Below, in pieces: positions 41,966 through 50,951 of a DNA stretch of 64,000 nucleotides. Position 1 is the first letter of the stretch, and the number at the start of each line of letters is the position of its first letter. Location: contig CAZNLL010000004.1 of assembly GCA_964573885.1 (NCBI GenBank), positions 6,398-70,397 on the forward strand. Reading direction: 5' to 3'. Both the position numbers and the translations under genes were made by a program. This stretch comes from CAZNLL01 sp964573885 (GTDB lineage: Bacteria > Desulfobacterota > DSM-4660 > Desulfatiglandales > Desulfatiglandaceae). Under the pieces are notes generated by a model. That model worked only from the letters and a program-made list of their open reading frames with translations. It ran no database searches and had not been told where the DNA came from.

Positions 41966-43198
41966 CTACTCGCCCATATACAGAGAGGCAAAGATCTTGG
42001 CATCCGTCAGCACATGGGGCAGAAGGCAGTACTCGTTGGGCTGATGGGCCGTATCTGTAAGGGTGGACCACACCGCGGCCGGGAGCCCGGCCTGCCGAAA
42101 AAAGGCGGCCACCGTCCCCCCTCCAATACCCACCGCCCTGGCCTCTCTACCCGTGACCCGCTTTATGGCCCCGGCAAGGGCCTCGACCACGGCGGCATCA
42201 GGGGGTGTGGGACTTGTGGCGTCCTGGCGGTGAAAGATCTCCACCTCCACCTCAAGGCCGAGCCTCCCGCCCAGATCTTGGGCCAGGGCCTTGGCCGCCT
42301 CAAGGACCTCTTCCACCCTGTACCGGGGCAGGATCCGGCAATCCACATAGAAGACGTCTTTCCCTGGAATGGTGTTCACATTGGGTACATTGGCCTCTAT
42401 CTTGGTGGGCTCAAAAGTGGATCGAGGGGTGGTATAGAGGGTATCCACAAAGTCGAATCGATCTTTGAGTTCCTGGAGGGCCACAATAAGGCTGGCGGCC
42501 CCAAAGAGGCTGTTATTCCCCCTGTCCGGGGTGCTCGCATGACACTGTCGACCCAGGACCGTAAACCTGATCCAGAGCATGGATTTCTCAGCCACTTCGA
42601 TCGTGGACCCATCTTCGGTTCCCCAGTCGGGCACAATGATAAGATCATCTTCCTGGAAAAGATCCCGGCGGTTCTTCAGCAGGTAGTCCAGCCCATAGCG
42701 ACTGCCTGTTTCCTCATCTGCCACCACCGCCAGACCGACCGTTCTCTTAGGCCTCATGCCGGAGTCGAGGATCCCCTTTAAGGCCAAAAAAGAGCTGACC
42801 AGTCCGTGCTGGTTGTCTTCCACCCCCCGGCCTATAATCCGCTCCCCCTCCACTCGAACTTTGTAGGGATCTCCCTCCCACAGGGAGAGATCCCCCGGAG
42901 GCACCACATCCAGGTGGCTTAAAACCCACACGGTATGGTCCGGTTCCCCTCCCTCCCACCGGGCAATCACGTTGGGCCGGTATCCGTCCATGGCCCGTTC
43001 ATCCGGTGCGTTGATTTCTTCCAGGACCGCTGGATCTGTTTCCTGGAACAGGCCCTTCACAAAACGGGCCTTTTCATGTTCTCCGGTACCGCCGTTTTCC
43101 GGCCCCAAGGCCACTCGTTCCGAAAGAGAGCCCTGGAGTTCAATGACTTCCTCCCTGTAGCCTTCTATCCGTTCAAAGATCTTTTCAATGTCTGTCAT
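41966..43198 (-). CDS. M20 family metallopeptidase (ArgE/DapE-like)
   Basis: A 410-residue cytoplasmic di-zinc hydrolase with the M20 order of ligands: SHLDVVPPGD (His, Asp), GRGVEDNQHG (bridging Asp), the catalytic glutamates in VADEETGSRYG, PDWGTEDG, and a final histidine in TAHQPNEYC. The lid/dimer domain is about residues 190-300 (GRQCHASTPDRGNN, NTIPGKDVFYVDCRI). Members remove acyl or amino acid groups; this one looks like the peptidase/diaminopimelate-type branch, substrate unknown. The start is at MTDIEKIFE with AGAAGG ahead; the frame is open 10 codons further without support. Confidence 0.9.
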   Translation of the reverse strand: MTDIEKIFERIEGYREEVIELQGSLSERVALGPENGGTGEHEKARFVKGLFQETDPAVLEEINAPDERAMDGYRPNVIARWEGGEPDHTVWVLSHLDVVPPGDLSLWEGDPYKVRVEGERIIGRGVEDNQHGLVSSFLALKGILDSGMRPKRTVGLAVVADEETGSRYGLDYLLKNRRDLFQEDDLIIVPDWGTEDGSTIEVAEKSMLWIRFTVLGRQCHASTPDRGNNSLFGAASLIVALQELKDRFDFVDTLYTTPRSTFEPTKIEANVPNVNTIPGKDVFYVDCRILPRYRVEEVLEAAKALAQDLGGRLGLEVEVEIFHRQDATSPTPPDAAVVEALAGAIKRVTGREARAVGIGGGTVAAFFRQAGLPAAVWSTLTDTAHQPNEYCLLPHVLTDAKIFASLYMGE

Positions 43199-43283
43199 AA
43201 GAACCCTTCTCCTCCCTGGTGTCACCACGGTCCCTGCCAGGCCTTAAAACCTGGAGAGACAGGCAATATCCTTCATGATCTCT

Positions 43284-43838
43284 TCAAAAAACCCTTCCTT
43301 TTTTATCCCGGGCCCCGGGTGGCCGAGCAGGTGGCCGTCCAAAGCGAATGGAGACCCTTTCCCGGCCCTCTTGCCCTGCATAACGAATCCCCACAGGGAC
43401 GAAAGGCAGAGAGAGGCGGGAGAGGATCAGCCTGACCAACCCCGGCCTTCCCGGCCCCATCCGGTTTCTGTAGTAGGTGCCTTCCGGAAACACCACCAGG
43501 CCCTCTCCCTCATTTAACACCTGGATCATAATGTTGAGGGAACGCCGGCTCTCCAAGGGTCGATCGCGGTTTAGGGGTATCCCTCCAAGGGAGTGTAAAA
43601 ACCAGTCGGATACGGGGTTAAGGAAGAGCTCATATTTGGCCACATAATAGAGGGGCCTGGGCGTGGCCAGTGCCAGAAGGGGGATGTCCTCCCAGCGCTG
43701 GTGTTTGGGCAGGAGAATGAAGGCCTGTTTTTGAGGCAGATTCTCCAGCCCCCTTACCTCCCGGCGAAAAAAAAGGGAGAGCATCATCCTGGCCAGGACC
43801 CTGGTTCCCCGGAAGACCCACTCCCTTCTTCCATGCAT
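43284..43838 (-). CDS. plsC: 1-acylglycerol-3-phosphate acyltransferase (PlsC-like), tail frameshifted
   Basis: A 184-residue acyltransferase with HX4D in LPKHQRWEDIP, then FLHSLGGIPLNRDR and FPEGTYYRNRMG, and the family VPVGIRYAG. It would make phosphatidic acid from lysophosphatidate at the membrane. The frame ends at GARDKKGRVF, but shifting one base at the A6 run (about 43301-43306) opens a natural-looking tail (KKEGFFEEIMKDIACLSRF) ending at 43245. Either an indel has hit the 3' end, or the assembly has a homopolymer error. It is 2 nt from glmS on the same strand, probably one unit. Confidence 0.85.
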   Translation of the reverse strand: MHGRREWVFRGTRVLARMMLSLFFRREVRGLENLPQKQAFILLPKHQRWEDIPLLALATPRPLYYVAKYELFLNPVSDWFLHSLGGIPLNRDRPLESRRSLNIMIQVLNEGEGLVVFPEGTYYRNRMGPGRPGLVRLILSRLSLPFVPVGIRYAGQEGRERVSIRFGRPPARPPGARDKKGRVF

Positions 43839-43840
43839 CC

Positions 43841-45667
43841 CTACTCCACGGTGACGCTTTTGGCCAGGTTTCTGGGTTTATCAATGTCCCTGTTCAGAAA
43901 TCCGGCGCAGTAATAGGCCAGGAGCTGGCATGGAATCACCGAAAGGATAGGGACCAGAAAATTAAGGGTGGCCGGTATTTCTATCACATGGTCTACCATC
44001 TCCTTAATCTCCTGGTCCCCCTGGGTGGCGATGGCAATGACCGGACCTTTGCGGCTCTTGATTTCCAGGATGTTGCTGATCATCTTGTCATACAACTCAT
44101 CCCTGGGTGCCAGGGCCACTGTGGGCATGTCGGGATGGATGAGGGCGATGGGGCCGTGCTTCATCTCCCCTGCGGGGTAGCCTTCGGCGTGGATATAGGA
44201 AACCTCTTTGAGTTTCAGGGCCCCTTCCATGGCCACCGGATAGTTGAATTTCCTTCCCAGGAACAGCCAATTGTTGCATCGGCAGTACCGCTCCGCAACG
44301 GCCTCGATGTGGCTGGCCTGACCCAGGATATCTCTCACCTGATCGGGGAGGGCCTGAAGGGCACGTATCGCTTCCACACCGTCGGTGAGAGAAAGGTTCT
44401 GATGCCGCCCCAGGAGCAAGGCCATAAGGGTAAGGATAGTCAACTGGGAGGTAAAAACCTTGGTAGAGGCCACCCCGATCTCCGGGCCTGCATGGTTGTA
44501 TATCCCCGCCTCGGTCTGTCTGGCAATGGAGCTGCCCACCACATTTACAATGCCCAGGAGACCGGCCCCTTTTCTCTTGGCCTCCCGAATGGCCCCCAGG
44601 GTATCTGCGGTCTCCCCTGACTGGCTCAGGGCCACAATAAAGGTATCCGGGGGAAAATTGAGTTTTCTGTACCGAAACTCCGAGGCCAACACGGCATTGA
44701 CTTCGATCTCCGTCAGCTTTTCAAACACATAGCTCCCCACAGACCCTGCATAATAGGAGGTACCGCAGGCCACGATCACCAGATGTCGACACCTTTTGAG
44801 CCTTTCCCAGACCGGTGCCAGCCCTCCCAGCTTGGGAACCCCCTCCCCAGGCTCAAGCCTCCCCCTCATGGCGTTTTTGACGGTCTCGGGCTGCTCATAG
44901 ATCTCTTTGAGCATAAAGTGAGGGAACCCGTTGAGGCCCACGTCGTCCGCCCGCCATTCCACGGTTTCCGTGCTTCTCCGCACCTCCTTTGCCTGGGCCG
45001 TGGACATGGTAAAGGCGTCCCTTTTGAGGGAAGCCAGCTCATTGTCCTGGAGATGGACCACCTTGTTTGTGTACCTGACCATGGCCGCCACATCCGAACC
45101 GGCGAAATAACCGTGGTCGCTGATACCTATAATCAGGGGACTCCCTCTGCGGGCTACCACGATCTCGCCTGGGACGCGGCTATGGATGACGGCCATGCCA
45201 AAGGTGCCTTCCACCTGTGACATGCTCTTTCTGACCGCCTCGCTCAGGGAGCCGTCAAAATGCCTGGCAATGAGATGGGCCAAGACCTCCGTGTCTGTCT
45301 CGGACCTAAAGGAGACCCCGTCCTTTTCGAGGCGCTTCTTCAAAAGGTGATAATTCTCGATGATGCCGTTATGGATTACAAAGACGTTCCCCTCTTCGTC
45401 CATTTGGGGGTGGGCATTCTCCTCCGTGGGCTCCCCGTGGGTGGCCCATCTGGTATGGGCGATACCCATAGCTCCCAGGATTTCTACACCTTCCAGTCTT
45501 GACTCCAATTGGGCGATTTTTCCTACGGCCCGGTGACAAAGGACATCTTTCCCATTATGAACGGCCAAACCCGAAGAGTCATAGCCGCGATATTCAAGCT
45601 GCTTCAGGCCCTCCAACAGGATAGGCCTGGCCTGCCTCTCTCCCACATAACACACAATGCCGCACAC
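43841..45667 (-). CDS. glmS: Glutamine-fructose-6-phosphate aminotransferase
   Basis: A 608-residue enzyme making glucosamine 6-phosphate, the first step to peptidoglycan and LPS amino sugars; E. coli GlmS has 609. The start is a GTG (45665-45667), because the N-terminal cysteine nucleophile must be residue 2: M-C-GIVCYVGERQAR. AGGGAG lies 7 nt ahead. Glutaminase part: GLKQLEYRGYDSSG, HTRWATHGEPT. Two SIS domains: VACGTSYYAGSVG, ALSQSGETADTLGA and FLGRKFNYPVAMEGALKLKE; the C-terminus is KPRNLAKSVTVE. No glmS ribozyme was recognised upstream. An A/T-rich stretch at 45750-45860 probably holds its promoter. Confidence 0.97.
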   Translation of the reverse strand: MCGIVCYVGERQARPILLEGLKQLEYRGYDSSGLAVHNGKDVLCHRAVGKIAQLESRLEGVEILGAMGIAHTRWATHGEPTEENAHPQMDEEGNVFVIHNGIIENYHLLKKRLEKDGVSFRSETDTEVLAHLIARHFDGSLSEAVRKSMSQVEGTFGMAVIHSRVPGEIVVARRGSPLIIGISDHGYFAGSDVAAMVRYTNKVVHLQDNELASLKRDAFTMSTAQAKEVRRSTETVEWRADDVGLNGFPHFMLKEIYEQPETVKNAMRGRLEPGEGVPKLGGLAPVWERLKRCRHLVIVACGTSYYAGSVGSYVFEKLTEIEVNAVLASEFRYRKLNFPPDTFIVALSQSGETADTLGAIREAKRKGAGLLGIVNVVGSSIARQTEAGIYNHAGPEIGVASTKVFTSQLTILTLMALLLGRHQNLSLTDGVEAIRALQALPDQVRDILGQASHIEAVAERYCRCNNWLFLGRKFNYPVAMEGALKLKEVSYIHAEGYPAGEMKHGPIALIHPDMPTVALAPRDELYDKMISNILEIKSRKGPVIAIATQGDQEIKEMVDHVIEIPATLNFLVPILSVIPCQLLAYYCAGFLNRDIDKPRNLAKSVTVE

Positions 45668-45860
45668 GATGTTTCTCCCTGAGTCGGAGCCTCTTATCGT
45701 CTTTCCCCACCCAAAAGGCACGGCGAAAAAAGACCGGCGCCTTCTCTTCTATAAAACAAATATATTAATATTTTGTATCATTCAGCTCTATGAAAGGGAT
45801 CAAAAGCACTGGAAACACCTAAGGTGTTACAATATTTTTTAAAACAAATAGATATCATGT

Positions 45861-47189
45861 TCAGTTAAAGTATTTATTCATAATATACCGGGCCAAGTCT
45901 TTGGACCGAATCCCCAGCTTTTCCCCGTGAACCCCCAGAACCGCAATACATATCCCCCGGTCCTTCTCAGGAGGCAGGGCATAGGCCGTGATCCAGTCGT
46001 ACTTAAACCGGTCCAGCTCATCGTTAATGGTTCCTGTCTTGGCGCCCAGCTCTACATCCTTAAAGGCCCTTTTGCGGCGCAGCCGTCGAAAGGCCTTCCG
46101 GCAGGTCCCATACCGCACAGTGTCGCCCATAAGGATCTTCAAGGCCTGGGCCGTCTCCCTGCTGATGGTCCGCACCAGGGGGCCCGGCCGGCCCCTGTAA
46201 AGGACCTCCCCGGAGCCGTTTAAGATGCGCTCCACCATCCAGGGTGTCATAATCATCCCGCCGTTGGCCACGGCCGAAGCCATCAGGGCCGCATGAAGGG
46301 GAGAAATGAGGGTTCTCTTGTTGAACCCGGATGCAATCTCGGCCAGACCAAAGTCATCATCCGGAACCTGGATGGTACTCTTGGAAACCGGCAGATCAAA
46401 GGGAAAGGCCTGGTTGAAAAGAAACCGGCTCGCATATTCGTTCATCACCTCCTGGCCCAGGTGATAAATGCCCAGCCGTCCAAATACCGGATTGATAGAG
46501 GAGGCAAAGGCCTTTCTGAAACTGAGTCTGGACGCGTATCTGCCGGTTTTTTCCTTGAGCTGCTCTTTATACAGGGTATATTTTCGGCCCTGATAGGCGA
46601 CCGTTTTTTCGGGTGTAAACCCGGCCGACTCCAGGGCTGCCGCAGCAGATACGATCTTAAAAAGACTGGCCGCAGGGAAATCGGCTTTCCTGCAAAGGGG
46701 CTGCCCCTTTCCATCCTTTGCATAGTCCGCCATAGCCAGGATACGACCGTCTACGGGATTGAGAACCACCACCGCAGCCTTCAGGGTCTTGGAGCGTTGG
46801 AGGAGACGCAGGGTATAGTCCTGGAGGCCGGTATCAAGGGTCGTATACAAACGAAAACGGACCCCATCCGCGGACAGGTCATAATGGGCCTTGTCGGGAG
46901 AAGCGTCAAGGTCCAGGTTCCTAAGGGCCACCAAAAGGGACTGCTGGCCCAGGCTCCGCTCAAGAGTTTCCTTCTCCTGCACCTGTTCCCGGGGCTTTTC
47001 CTCCGGCCTGCTCCGATGCCCGGGGACCGAAAAGGCGGCCCAAAGCACACAGACCATAATCAAAAAAGCGCATCCCGAGCAAAGGGCCAAGAGGGGGAAT
47101 CTCTTAAGGAGGCGTATTCTCCTTTCCCGGCTCTGGAGCTTTTTCTGATATTCCCGCCATCCCAAAGAATCAGGTCCCCTATTGGTCAT
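45861..47189 (-). CDS. Penicillin-binding transpeptidase, single-pass
   Basis: A 442-residue inner-membrane protein with a short cytoplasmic basic start (RERRIRLLKRFP), one membrane segment (LLALCSGCAFLIMVCVLWAA) and a periplasmic transpeptidase domain. The three active-site motifs are present: ASLFKIV (SxxK), SSINPVFGRLG (SxN) and GAKTGTIND (KTG). It lacks the long dimerisation domain of PBP2/PBP3 and is closest in layout to short class B or PbpC-tail-like proteins. It should cross-link peptidoglycan. The ATG overlaps the serS stop (ATGA), an unusual pairing. Confidence 0.87.
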   Translation of the reverse strand: MTNRGPDSLGWREYQKKLQSRERRIRLLKRFPLLALCSGCAFLIMVCVLWAAFSVPGHRSRPEEKPREQVQEKETLERSLGQQSLLVALRNLDLDASPDKAHYDLSADGVRFRLYTTLDTGLQDYTLRLLQRSKTLKAAVVVLNPVDGRILAMADYAKDGKGQPLCRKADFPAASLFKIVSAAAALESAGFTPEKTVAYQGRKYTLYKEQLKEKTGRYASRLSFRKAFASSINPVFGRLGIYHLGQEVMNEYASRFLFNQAFPFDLPVSKSTIQVPDDDFGLAEIASGFNKRTLISPLHAALMASAVANGGMIMTPWMVERILNGSGEVLYRGRPGPLVRTISRETAQALKILMGDTVRYGTCRKAFRRLRRKRAFKDVELGAKTGTINDELDRFKYDWITAYALPPEKDRGICIAVLGVHGEKLGIRSKDLARYIMNKYFN

Positions 47190-48469
47190 GGTGAATTCGA
47201 ATGAATGGAATCAATTCCCCCCATATAGGGTCGCAACGCCTGGGGGATGATTACGCTCCCGTCGGGCTGCTGATGGTTCTCCAAAAGGGCCACCACCGTG
47301 CGCCCTATGGCCAGCCCGGACCCGTTCAGGGTATGTACAAGCTGTGTTCCCTTCTCCCCCTTTCTCTTGTATCGGATGCCCGCCCTCCTGGCCTGGAAAT
47401 CAGTAAAATTGCTGCAAGACGAAATCTCTCTATAGAGATTCTGACCCGGCAGCCACGCCTCCAGGTCGTAGGTCTTGGCGGCGGAGAAACCCAGGTCCCC
47501 CGTGCACAGGGAGACCACCCGATAGGGAATCTCGAGGCGCCTTAAAATCTCCTCTGCATGCCCCGTCAGCCTTTCCAGCTCTTCATGGGAATCCTCGGGC
47601 CGGGTAAACTTGACCAGTTCCACTTTATTGAACTGGTGCTGGCGGATGAGCCCCCGGGTATCCTTGCCGTGGGATCCGGCCTCCGAACGAAAACAGGGCG
47701 TGTAAGCCACATAGGAGAGGGTCAGCTGCTCTTCGAATAGGATCTCCTCCCGGTGGATATTGGTGACCGGGACCTCGGCAGTGGGAATCAGATAGAGATC
47801 CCAATCCTCTATCTTGAAAAGGTCTTCCTTAAATTTGGGAAGCTGGCCCGTACCGGTCATGGAGGCGGAATTGACCACAAAAGGAGGCAAGACCTCCATA
47901 TAGCCGTGTTCCCGGGTATGGATATCAAGCATAAAATTGATAAGGCTTCTCTCCAGCCTGGCTCCAAGCCCGCGGTACAGGGCGAACCGCGCGCCGGCCA
48001 GTTTGGCTGCCCTGGCAAAATCCAGGATTTGGAGGTGTTCCCCAATCTCCCAGTGGGGCAAGGGCTCAAAAGCCATTTCAGGGATCTCCCCCCAGGTTCG
48101 GATGACCGGGTTGTCCGCCTCATCTTCCCCCTTGACCACGGACGCATCGGGCATGTTGGGAATCACCATGAGCAACTGATCCAGTTCCTCCACCAAAGGA
48201 GGAAGATCCTTTTCCATGTCTTTTATCCTGGAAGAGACCTCCTTCATTTCACGGAGCAGGGAAGCCGGATCCTCACCTCGTTTCTTCATGGCCGCAATCT
48301 CGTCACTCACCCGATTCCTCCGGTGGCGGAGGTCTTCCAGGGAGGTCAGGATACGGCGTCTTTCCCGGTCCAGGTCATCGAACCGGGAAAGATCCAGGTC
48401 ATAGCCCCGGTTGACGAGCATCTCTTCAACCCGGCCCAGGTTGGCCCTTACAAATTTGAGATCAAGCAT
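47186..48469 (-). CDS. serS: Seryl-tRNA synthetase
   Basis: A 427-residue class II synthetase, full length. Residues 1-110 are the coiled-coil tRNA arm (LDRERRRILTSLEDLRHRRN, then KDMEKDLPPLVEELDQ). Catalytic core: motif 2 with PCFRSEAGSHGKDTRGLIRQ and HQFNKVELVKF, and motif 3 with LNGSGLAIGRTVVALLENHQ. The SISSCSNFTDFQARR region binds the tRNA end and serine. It also charges tRNA-Sec, so it supplies the seryl group for the selenoproteins in this window. The start MLDLKFVRAN has AGGA ahead. It is transcribed away from resB. Confidence 0.98.
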   Translation of the reverse strand: MLDLKFVRANLGRVEEMLVNRGYDLDLSRFDDLDRERRRILTSLEDLRHRRNRVSDEIAAMKKRGEDPASLLREMKEVSSRIKDMEKDLPPLVEELDQLLMVIPNMPDASVVKGEDEADNPVIRTWGEIPEMAFEPLPHWEIGEHLQILDFARAAKLAGARFALYRGLGARLERSLINFMLDIHTREHGYMEVLPPFVVNSASMTGTGQLPKFKEDLFKIEDWDLYLIPTAEVPVTNIHREEILFEEQLTLSYVAYTPCFRSEAGSHGKDTRGLIRQHQFNKVELVKFTRPEDSHEELERLTGHAEEILRRLEIPYRVVSLCTGDLGFSAAKTYDLEAWLPGQNLYREISSCSNFTDFQARRAGIRYKRKGEKGTQLVHTLNGSGLAIGRTVVALLENHQQPDGSVIIPQALRPYMGGIDSIHSNSP

Positions 48470-48671
48470 CAGAATATCCTGTTTGGCACCTTGCTTGTTT
48501 TATCGGTTTTATTACATATTCCGAAGGGCGCGGTCAAACATTTTGGAAAGCGTTTAAAATTGAAGTTTCCCCTCATCCATGTTATGAGGGCCACTCAACG
48601 TGGGGAACCCACGCCATGGCCGACGGCCAAAATTATTCTAATTTTGAAAGGCAAAGACACGGGCATCTGTG

Positions 48672-50087
48672 ATGACTCCCTCGGAAACCTCAAAAAGGCC
48701 CCATTTCTTATGGCGTTTTTTCAGCTCCGTGAGGCTGACCATCGTTCTATTGATCATGCTGGCCGCAGCGTCCATCTTGGGTACCCTCATCCCCCAACGG
48801 GGCCAGGGTGCGATGGAATTTTCAAGGTCTCTCAGTCCTGAAGTGTTCAAGGTCTTACAATTCTTTGACCTCTTTGACATGTACCATTCCATCTGGTTCA
48901 GGGTGCTCCTGGCCTGCTTTGCCCTGAATTTGATCATTTGTTCCCTCAACCGCTTCCCGGGTACCTGGCGACGCTTTAAGGCCGTACCCAGGGCGGATCG
49001 AAAAAGGCCACTTGAAGACCTCTCGGAGGATCAGGTCTTTACCGCCCCGGCCCCCTTCGAGGAAGTGGTGCCCCCTGTAGTCCGCCTCTTGCGGGCCAGG
49101 TATAAGAGGACCCAGCAAAAGGACGGGGGAGACACCACGTGGTTCTATGGAGAAAAGGGCCGGTACTCACACTTCGGTGTATACCTCATCCATGTGAGCG
49201 TACTCATCATCCTTACGGGGGGGCTGGTAGGGTCCCTTTTCGGATTTGAAGCCTTTGTAAATATCCCTGAAGGGGTCACCGTAGATACGGTCACCCTCAG
49301 AAAGGGGATGAAGCCCCACAAGTTGGGCTTTGAGGTCCGTTGTAATGACTTCGAAGTCCAGTTTTACGAGAACGGTATGCCCAAGGAATACCGCTCGGAG
49401 CTGACTTTTTTGAGGCAAGGAAAGGCCGTGGCTCAGAAGAGCGTCCGGGTCAACCATCCGGCCCGGTTCCAAGGGGTTACCTTCTATCAATCCACCTACG
49501 GACAGGTCCCGGGAAGACGGGTTCGCTTGGCCATATCCCGGAAAGGGGATCACCAAAAAAGGATGGTGAAGGACCTCGATCCTCAAGAGGCGGTTGCCCT
49601 TCCCGGGGGAGAGGGAAGACTGAAGGTGGTTGATATCAAGGCGGATTTCATGCGTATGGGCCCGGCGGTTTTGGTGTCTATAACCTCAAACCAGGGTGGG
49701 GAGACCCGGTTCTGGGTCTTTCAGAAAGAAGAGCAGATCCGGGCCCGCTTTCCGGGCATCATGGAGCGTTTCCCCAAATTGAACCCCGCCGCATTCAGCC
49801 CCTACACCATTTTCCTGGATAACATGGAAAGCGTATATTATACGGGTCTCCAAGTAAACAAGGATCCGGGGGTGTCCCTGGTATGGGTGGGGTGTTTTGT
49901 TATGGTGGCGGGCTTTTTCGCCACCTTCTTTACCTCCCACAAGAGGATCTGGGTTCGGATATCCCGGGAAGCCCGGGGGACCCAGGTCAGCGTGGCGGGC
50001 AGCGCCAGTAAAAATCCGGTAGGGCTTCAAAGGGAACTGGAACACCTGACCAAGGATCTTATAGAAGCCGTTCAAGAAAAGGCATAA
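48672..50087 (+). CDS. resB: Cytochrome c biogenesis protein ResB (System II)
   Basis: A 471-residue inner-membrane protein that with CcsA carries heme across the membrane and attaches it to apocytochromes c. Membrane segments: VRLTIVLLIMLAAASILGTL, SIWFRVLLACFALNLIICSL, FGVYLIHVSVLIILTGGLVG and, near the end, VSLVWVGCFVMVAGFFATFF; a large periplasmic domain lies between the third and fourth (ARFQGVTFYQSTYGQVPG). The start is the ATG at 48672 rather than the GTG one codon before. It is 4 nt from ccsA. It implies periplasmic multiheme cytochromes, usual in sulfate reducers. Confidence 0.93.
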   Translation: MTPSETSKRPHFLWRFFSSVRLTIVLLIMLAAASILGTLIPQRGQGAMEFSRSLSPEVFKVLQFFDLFDMYHSIWFRVLLACFALNLIICSLNRFPGTWRRFKAVPRADRKRPLEDLSEDQVFTAPAPFEEVVPPVVRLLRARYKRTQQKDGGDTTWFYGEKGRYSHFGVYLIHVSVLIILTGGLVGSLFGFEAFVNIPEGVTVDTVTLRKGMKPHKLGFEVRCNDFEVQFYENGMPKEYRSELTFLRQGKAVAQKSVRVNHPARFQGVTFYQSTYGQVPGRRVRLAISRKGDHQKRMVKDLDPQEAVALPGGEGRLKVVDIKADFMRMGPAVLVSITSNQGGETRFWVFQKEEQIRARFPGIMERFPKLNPAAFSPYTIFLDNMESVYYTGLQVNKDPGVSLVWVGCFVMVAGFFATFFTSHKRIWVRISREARGTQVSVAGSASKNPVGLQRELEHLTKDLIEAVQEKA

Positions 50088-50091
50088 ACCC

Positions 50092-50934
50092 ATGCTGAAT
50101 TCCATTATTCTGAGTTATATCACCTTTGTGTATTTTGGAGGGTTTACCCTTTACCTCCTTATGATGGTGATGGGCAAGGAAATCTTCGGCCGGTTGGCCA
50201 CCTTTGTGACCCTGGTGGGGCTCTTGGCCCAGACCTTTGCTATCGCCCTGAGATGGGTGGAATCCTACCAGTTGGGCGTAGGGCACGCCCCTTTTTCCAA
50301 CCTTTACGAGTCCCTTATCTTCTTTGCCTGGACCATTGTCCTTCTCTATCTCATTTTGGAATGGCGTACCAAAAACAGGACCCTCGGGGCCTTTGCCATG
50401 CCCCTGGCCTTTCTGGCCATGGCCTATGCCTCCTTTTCACCCGGCGTGAATGAGGTGATCCAGCCCCTGATTCCGGCCCTTAAAAGCAACTGGCTCGTCA
50501 GCCATGTGATCACCTGTTTTTTTGGCTATGCCGCCTTCGGACTTTCCTTCGGTCTGAGCTTAATGTATTTGATTAAACGGCTGGACCGGGGGAATAAGGG
50601 CAATCTCTTTTTAAGACTCATTCCAGGCCCCGGTATCCTGGATGACCTCAACTACCAGATGGTGGCCATCGGTTTTCTCATGCTCACCCTGGGCATCATT
50701 ACCGGATCGGTCTGGGCCCACTCCGCCTGGGGCAGTTACTGGAGCTGGGACCCCAAGGAGACCTGGTCCCTGATCACCTGGCTGATCTACGCATCCGTAC
50801 TTCACTCTCGTATGGTAAGGGGGTGGCGGGGAAAACGGATTGCCATTTTGTGCATTATCGGTTTTTCTTGCGTTCTCTTTACCTACTTCGGGGTCAACTA
50901 CCTGGCCGGCCTTCACAGCTATGCCAAGTCCTGA
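50092..50934 (+). CDS. ccsA: Cytochrome c biogenesis protein CcsA (System II)
   Basis: A 280-residue polytopic membrane protein with about 8 segments and the heme-handling WWD-type motif WGSYWSWDPKETWSLITWLI in the last periplasmic loop. The conserved histidines that ligand heme are in HAPFSNLYE and near VLHSRMVRGW. It partners ResB, encoded 4 nt upstream. It converges on sufB with 17 nt between stops. Confidence 0.95.
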   Translation: MLNSIILSYITFVYFGGFTLYLLMMVMGKEIFGRLATFVTLVGLLAQTFAIALRWVESYQLGVGHAPFSNLYESLIFFAWTIVLLYLILEWRTKNRTLGAFAMPLAFLAMAYASFSPGVNEVIQPLIPALKSNWLVSHVITCFFGYAAFGLSFGLSLMYLIKRLDRGNKGNLFLRLIPGPGILDDLNYQMVAIGFLMLTLGIITGSVWAHSAWGSYWSWDPKETWSLITWLIYASVLHSRMVRGWRGKRIAILCIIGFSCVLFTYFGVNYLAGLHSYAKS

Positions 50935-50951
50935 TCCGTTTCCGGGCTTGA

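Noticed and set aside
45793..45860. Terminator from AACACCT-A-AGGTGTT followed by ATATTTTTT
   Set aside because: The T-run lies on the plus-strand side, but no plus-strand gene ends here; on the minus strand the stem is followed by a mixed sequence.
45600..45860. glmS ribozyme in the glmS leader
   Set aside because: The leader is short and A/T-rich; the conserved core and pseudoknot sequences of the ribozyme were not found.
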